In this document: piece after piece, positions 58,811-64,000 of the stretch
Layout of the letters: every line of letters begins with the position of its first letter
Position numbering within the stretch: the first letter of the stretch is position 1
NCBI RefSeq assembly: GCF_030272615.1
Contig: NC_081405.1
Coordinates: forward strand, 568,291,095 to 568,355,094
Direction: 5' to 3'
Origin: Cryptomeria japonica
Lineage: Eukaryota; Streptophyta; Pinopsida; Cupressales; Cupressaceae
DNA: 64,000 bases
Notes under the pieces: generated by a model
What the model saw: the letters and a program-made list of their open reading frames with translations, nothing else
Told to the model about the DNA's origin: nothing
Databases searched by the model: none
Program-made: the position numbers and the translations under genes

Positions 58811-59589
58811 GAAAGCCTCTCTAAAAGATCCACATTCATTGTTAGTACTCAATCAAAAAAATTCACAATAAAAATATGGTGGGCTATACCTGTCAACTAG
58901 ATTATGTTATCTTGTGGACTTCCTCAATATAGGAGTAATAGGCTCTACTTGTTCTTCCTCTTCTTCTTCCATTTTGTTTTCATTTTGCACATTTTTTTCA
59001 CCCTCTAAACTATTTTCTTCTTCTCCATCTTCTAATGCATCTAACTATTTTTCAACATGTACATATTATTGATTCCTTTGTCTTCTCCTTTGGTTTTTCT
59101 TCTCCCGAGTAAGCTCTAAATTCTATTACACATAGAGAGTAGTATGTTGTCATTGATTTCAACCTATTGTTGATTGTTTCCATTGATGTCACTACTTTCT
59201 TTGGTGGGGTTTTATGGTTGGATTCATGGAAAGGATAACAACTCACTTACATAGGGAAAATCCTAATTGCTCAAATTAGTAATATCTACAATTCTAATTT
59301 ATTTGATGTCCTTCCTTAAAATACCTTTAAAAATTAGCACCAACTTAGAAATAATATTGAGGACCATGTGGTGAGACAATACATTAAACAAAGATTCACA
59401 TTAGTACGATGGAAGAGGATGTGCACCCGAAAGGAAGGTTGAGGGGCATGACTACAACACAATGTTCTAATTGAAATTAATTTTTTAGAGAAAAAATGAA
59501 TGGTCTCTACACAAAGCCTAATGTAAAATGTTTGAAGATTATTCAAAGCAAGTATTTGGACTCAAATGGTCAAACTTGAATCTTGAAAA
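58811..59589. other. No clear gene; possibly copia-3 linker and flank
   Basis: On the minus strand the glutamate- and lysine-rich stretch near 59000 could be the integrase-RT linker of copia-3. Upstream of it I see no integrase core. Confidence 0.35.
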
Positions 59590-60948
59590 TGTTGGCAACA
59601 ATGCATAAAATTGAGAGGGGGGGGGGTGTGAATTAGTTTTCTCAAAAACTCTACTTAACTCAAAACACAATTTTAGATCTGATAATTAACAATGAAAGCA
59701 TAAATCAACACCACATCAATAACACACATAACACCAAGATTTTTGACATGGAAAACCTGGTCAAGGGAAAAACCACGGTGGGAACCTACCCACAATGAGA
59801 TGATACCCTGTTAGAAGTATATAAAATATTACAATGAGGAATGCACATGCATTCAGGCACATTGCCTAAAGCTCACTACTAAAAACACATAACAAGGAAG
59901 GCTACAACCCTTGGGAAGACTCAGTGTCTTACAAAAACATTCAGGTTAAATTCAAAAGATCTTGAACTGCTAAAATAGCATCTCCTCATGCCTAGTTACA
60001 GTTCCAGTTAAGCACACAATCTGCTCTGCCACACTTCTTCACACTTTCGAAAGATCAAAACATTTCTTTGCACACTTATTCGATCACAGACATTCAGATA
60101 CACTTGTAGATACATCTCTCATATGATTGTTACATTTATTTATACTTATCATCAACCTATCTTTCAAGGTTGGCTTGAAACACACATCACAAATTATAAG
60201 AATATAACCACACACACTACAATATTACATGCAGACCAAAACAATGTTTGCTAAGACATAGTATGAACCTAAGTCAACACCTTGAACATGAAACACTTCC
60301 AAGAATTATGCCTCGAACATCCACAACACGCTACAATCATCATGTTGACCAAGAACATGAAGAACACCATCGGATAAGGAAAATCATCAATAATGAGCAC
60401 AATGATCAATACAGACCATCAACATGGATAGAACATGATCTAGAAACATCCACAAGCATCGTCAATTACCACAACCACACCAGCACAACTTACTAGAATC
60501 TTCATCATCATTATACCGAACCTCAAGAACACTAATTGAACTGAATGTCAAGCTGAAAGATTCACTTACAGACCTCCAAATCATGAACCATCTAAATTGA
60601 GGACACGCTAGAATGTCGCAAACACTCTGCCAAATCCACAAACTAAGATATTGCAACACAAAGCAATGCAAAGAAGAATACAAAACATTCATCAACATCA
60701 AACAACTAAAAATCTAACTGCAATACCGAATCTCATAACTCGATCAAATCACCATGTAGACCACTGAAACTTTATTTGAATCAACTAGAGATACTTATCT
60801 CAAAACCCTTTAATCCACAACATCTCAACTACAGCACACTAGCCAAACTAACTCGTTTAATTTGACTACAACACTAGAACACACAGAGGAATATGTTGAC
60901 ATCAATGACAACACATTATTCCAACAAACTTCTCAACAATATCCAACA
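59590..60948 (-). repeat. Copia-4 3' LTR (1,359 bp)
   Basis: On the minus strand it starts TGTTGGATATTGTTGAG (60948) and ends in TTGCCAACA (59590). TTGTCATTGATGTCAA lies 37 nt inside. A G run is present near 59617-59627. Confidence 0.8.
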
Positions 60949-61115
60949 ATCTCCCCCTTTGGCATTGATGACAACATATGAATGTGAAAAAAAATCAATG
61001 CAAAGAAAGAATTAAACTACCAACAATCTCCCCATAACTCTCAAGAATCTCCTCCTGAGATCTAGCACATGATATGATAGTTTTTCACACGATTCTTTCC
61101 CCCTTTGACATCAAT
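60949..61115 (-). promoter_or_regulatory. Copia-4 polypurine tracts
   Basis: On the minus strand CCAAAGGGGGAGAT abuts the LTR, and a second tract, GTCAAAGGGGGAAAG, lies near 61107-61093. Both follow a GATGTCAA or CAATGCCAA type word, as in copia-2. Confidence 0.75.
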
Positions 61116-61309
61116 ACAAAAGGCACATATCATGATTCTCTTCTCCTTTAGCCAAATTCTCTCTCCCCACAATTGAACATCAAAACTAACAAATCTGAAC
61201 ATTTGAACCACAACACTGACTACTTCCCCTGAGTAGCAGCCACCACTCATCAATCTAGATCACAAGATATCTTTGTGAAATCCATTAGACTAATGCAACT
61301 CAATGCATC

Positions 61310-64000
61310 TTAGTTCTCATCAGGAGGGGATATCACCCCTATCTTCTTTTTGAGATACTCAAAAGTATCTTTAGGAAAAATCTTCGTGAATATATTTGTA
61401 ATTTGTTCCTTTGTAGATACATACTCCAATCTGACTTCCTTCTCATTCAACTTTTTTCTCAAGAAATGAAACTTGATTGATATATGCTTAGTCTTTGAAT
61501 GCAACACTAGATTCTTAGAAATGTTGATAGCACTTGAATTATCACAATATATAGCAGTAGGATCATCATAAACAATTCTGATATCCTTTAACATATGCTT
61601 CATCAATACCACCTGAGTACAATTGCTAGAAGAAACAATGTATTCAGACTCTGCAGTAGATAAAGAAATAGCATTTTGCTTCTTACTCATCCATGAAAGC
61701 AATCTCTTTCCCAAGAAAAATGCACCACCACTACTACTTTTTCTGTCATCAACATCACCTACCCAATCAACTTAGTAAAAGCACTCAAAGTAAAACCATC
61801 ATCTTTAGGATACCACAAACCAAAATCAACTGTCCCTTTCAAATATCTGAAAAATTCTTTTCATAGCTACAACATGAGATTCCTTAAGATCAACTTGAAA
61901 TATAGCAACAAGACATACAACATTCATAATATCTGGTTTAGTCTGAGTCAAATATAATAATCCACCAATCATAGATTTGTATCTAGTCTGGTTTTCTTTC
62001 AAAGAATCATCATCATTAGTCAACTTACATCCGGTCACCATAGGGGTGCCAACTAGCTTTGAATCATCTAAACCAAACTTCTTCAACAATTCCTTCACAT
62101 ACTTGGATTGAGAGATAAAAATACCTTTATCCAATTGAGTAATTTGTAATCCCAAAAATAATTTTATCTCACCAATCATAGACATTTCAAACTCATTTTC
62201 TATTTCATCAGCAAACTTTTTGTACAAACTATCATCTCCACCAAAAATAATATCATCAACAAATACCTCAACAATTAAAATGTTATCATGATCAATCTTG
62301 AAGTATAGATTACTATTAGCAGTACCTTTATTGAATCCAAGATTCATCAAATACTTATCCAATCTGGCATACCAAGCTCATGGGGCTTTCTTCAATCCGC
62401 ACAGTGCTTTCTTCAATCTACAAACCATATCTCCCTGATCTGTCAATTGAAATCCATCTGGTTTCTCAATATACACTTCCTCTTCCAACTCTCCATTAAG
62501 AAAGGCCGACTTGACATCCATCTGATAAATTTTGAAATATTTGTAAGTAGCATAAATAAGAAATAATCTAACAACTTTAATTCTTGCCACCAGAGAAAAA
62601 GTCTCCTCAAAGGCAATTCCTTCCATCTAAGAATATCCCTTACAAACAAGTCTTTCTTTATTCCTAACAACTTCACCTTTTTCATCCAATTTATTCTAGA
62701 ACACCCATTAGTTCCAATCACATTCTTATCCTTAGGTCTGGGAACAACAATCCATGTATTATTCTTTTCAATCTGGTTCAATTCTTCTTCCATTGATTTA
62801 ACCCGATTTTCATTTTTGCATGCTTCACTAACATATTTAGGTTCAATCTTAGAAATCAAGCAATATTATTTAGCAATTCTTCTTCTAGTCATGATCACAC
62901 CTCTATTCTTATCTCCTATTATCTAGTTTCTGAATGATAATCTTACATACCTGGGAGTCTTAGGATTTTCCTGATTTCCAAACTATTGAGCTCTTTCTTT
63001 TGCACTAGCATTTGTACCTTCTCCTTCATTTCAGGAACAATCTGAATTTGATTCTGAGTCTGCACTTGCTTTCCTTTATCAGAGCTAACATCCTAATCAT
63101 CTAAATCATATCTGCAAGATCTAATCTATCTCATATTTCTTTCATTAGCTTTCAAATTAGCACTCTCAATTATATTTCTTAATCTCTTATTATAACACTG
63201 GTGGGCCTTGATCTTACTAGAATAACCAAGAAATATTCCTTCATCACATCTAGTATCAAACTTCCCTAAATCTTCATCTCTTCTGATATAGCATTTTCTT
63301 CCAAAAATTTTGAAATATCTAAATGTAGGAACATGACCAAACCATAACTCATAAGGAGTCTTACCGGTATCACCTTTGATATGCACCTGATTAAAAGTGT
63401 AAACAATAGTACTCACAACTTCTCTCCAATAGATATGCAAAATATTTCCTTCAATCGTCATGGTTCTAGAAGCTTCCCGAATTGTTCTGTTCTTCCTCTC
63501 CACAACACCATTCTGCTGAGGGGTCTGTGGAGCAGATAACTGTCTCTTCACTCCATGCTCTTCACAAAAAGTATTGAACTCACCAGAAGTGAATTCACCA
63601 CCTTTGGCATACCTCAAACACTTCAACTTTAGTCCAGTCTTAGTCTCAACCATGGCTTTGAAAATCATGAACTTCTCCAAGGCTTCAAATTTCTCCCTTA
63701 AGAAAGTAACCCACATCATCCTTGAATAATAATGAATCAACAACATGTAGTACCTATCTCCCTGCAAGCTTCTCACTCTAGAAGGACCACACAAATCAGT
63801 ATGCACAAGATCCAATATTATATTAGAACTATACTGTTTTCTTTTAAAAGTAACTCTTGTCTACTTCCCTAACTAGCATTCCTTGCATACCAGATTAGTA
63901 GGCTTTACCAAGTTAGGAAGATCTCTCACTACTTGAGTAGAACTTATCTTAACCATGCAATAAAAATTTGCATGACACATTGTTCTATACCATAACCAAC
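61310..64000 (-). pseudogene. Copia-4 pol: integrase, RT, RNase H
   Basis: The order on the minus strand: pre-integrase VCKEC near 63890 with two TAG stops; integrase 63815-63126 (LVHTDLCGP, then RYAKGGEF where the second catalytic Asp should be, PQQNGVVERKNRT); a linker with stops; RT in two frames (62859-62380: [27 protein letters not shown]); then 62362-61826 with [11 protein letters not shown] intact; and RNase H 61714-61310 (STAESEYIVSS, YCDNSSAINISKN, HSKTKHISIKFHFLR). There is at least one frameshift near 62690, and a TGA near 62376 where the family has Arg before AWY. It is inactive. Confidence 0.88.

Larger units (their letters stand above)
59590..64000 (-). mobile_element. Copia-4: 3' part, running off the right edge
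   Basis: Minus-strand copia element with 3' LTR 59590-60948, PPT, and pol from RNase H (61310) to the pre-integrase segment at the window edge. The protein resembles copia-2 closely (for example VTGCKLT and SKNLVLHS), and the LTR shares a 16-nt motif with it, so the two are related families. Gag, protease and the 5' LTR lie outside. Confidence 0.88.

Overview
The window is repeat-rich nuclear DNA of a land plant. The evidence is CACTA transposases of the plant TNP2 type, Ty1/copia and Tat-type Ty3/gypsy retrotransposons, LINE remnants, PLS-class pentatricopeptide (PPR) coding sequence and an intron-rich, AT-rich background. The heavy nesting and the wording of the PPR repeats (LPACAKMGALEQ, GYAQNGFVEKAL) suggest a gymnosperm, possibly a conifer, but that is an inference. 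There is no prokaryotic signal, no CRISPR array and no intact large host gene. The only plausible small host gene is a 95-codon minus-strand ORF with a TATA box near 47.2 kb.

Layout. 1-7989: most of a CACTA element (A, minus strand), entering from the left edge and ending in a terminal inverted repeat at 7989. It holds broken TNPA-like and TNP2-like genes and a PPR gene fragment. It sits inside the gag of copia-1 (7990-10039), of which the 5' LTR, primer-binding site and start of gag remain. 10040-10940: C-terminal part of a LINE. 10941-35151: a second CACTA copy (B) of the same family, apparently inserted in that LINE. Inside B lie an array of eleven three-box modules (11459-13200), a 1,209-codon frame of unknown function with nine in-frame stops (13523-17152), a decayed transposase (18643-22110), a 10.3 kb Tat-type gypsy element (23454-33774) with an antisense plant-mobile-domain ORF, and a second copy of the PPR fragment. 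35152-35624: LINE 3' sequence, interrupted by copia-2 (35625-44225, two LTRs, 5-bp target duplication GATCT). The left LTR of copia-2 carries a 966-bp GC-rich hAT-like MITE with a perfect 8-bp duplication. The LINE tail and poly-A follow at 44226-44316. 44317-56000 is mostly AT-rich, unrecognised sequence with the small gene, microsatellites, and two tRNA-like sequences beside a large inverted repeat. 56067-58810 is a decayed copia-3 split by a 1.1 kb element with terminal inverted repeats. 59590-64000 is the 3' part of copia-4 (3' LTR, RNase H, RT, integrase), which runs off the right edge.

How the parts relate. These are layered insertions, not a pathway. Each layer can be ordered because related copies supply empty sites: CACTA A shows the site before the gypsy landed in CACTA B, and the right LTR of copia-2 shows the site before the MITE landed. 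Most coding frames are free of frameshifts but carry premature stops of the kind made by C-to-T (or G-to-A) change, as expected for methylated, silenced repeats. The stop spectrum differs by element: mostly TGA in the gypsy, mostly TAG in copia-2, only TAA and TAG in the 13.5-17.2 kb frame.

Most unusual items: the 11-module array, in which two sequence boxes keep a spacing of 54 nt (53 in one case) while the distance between modules varies; the long undescribed frame directly downstream of it; and a CACTA family that carries a rearranged PPR fragment between its terminal repeat and its transposase.
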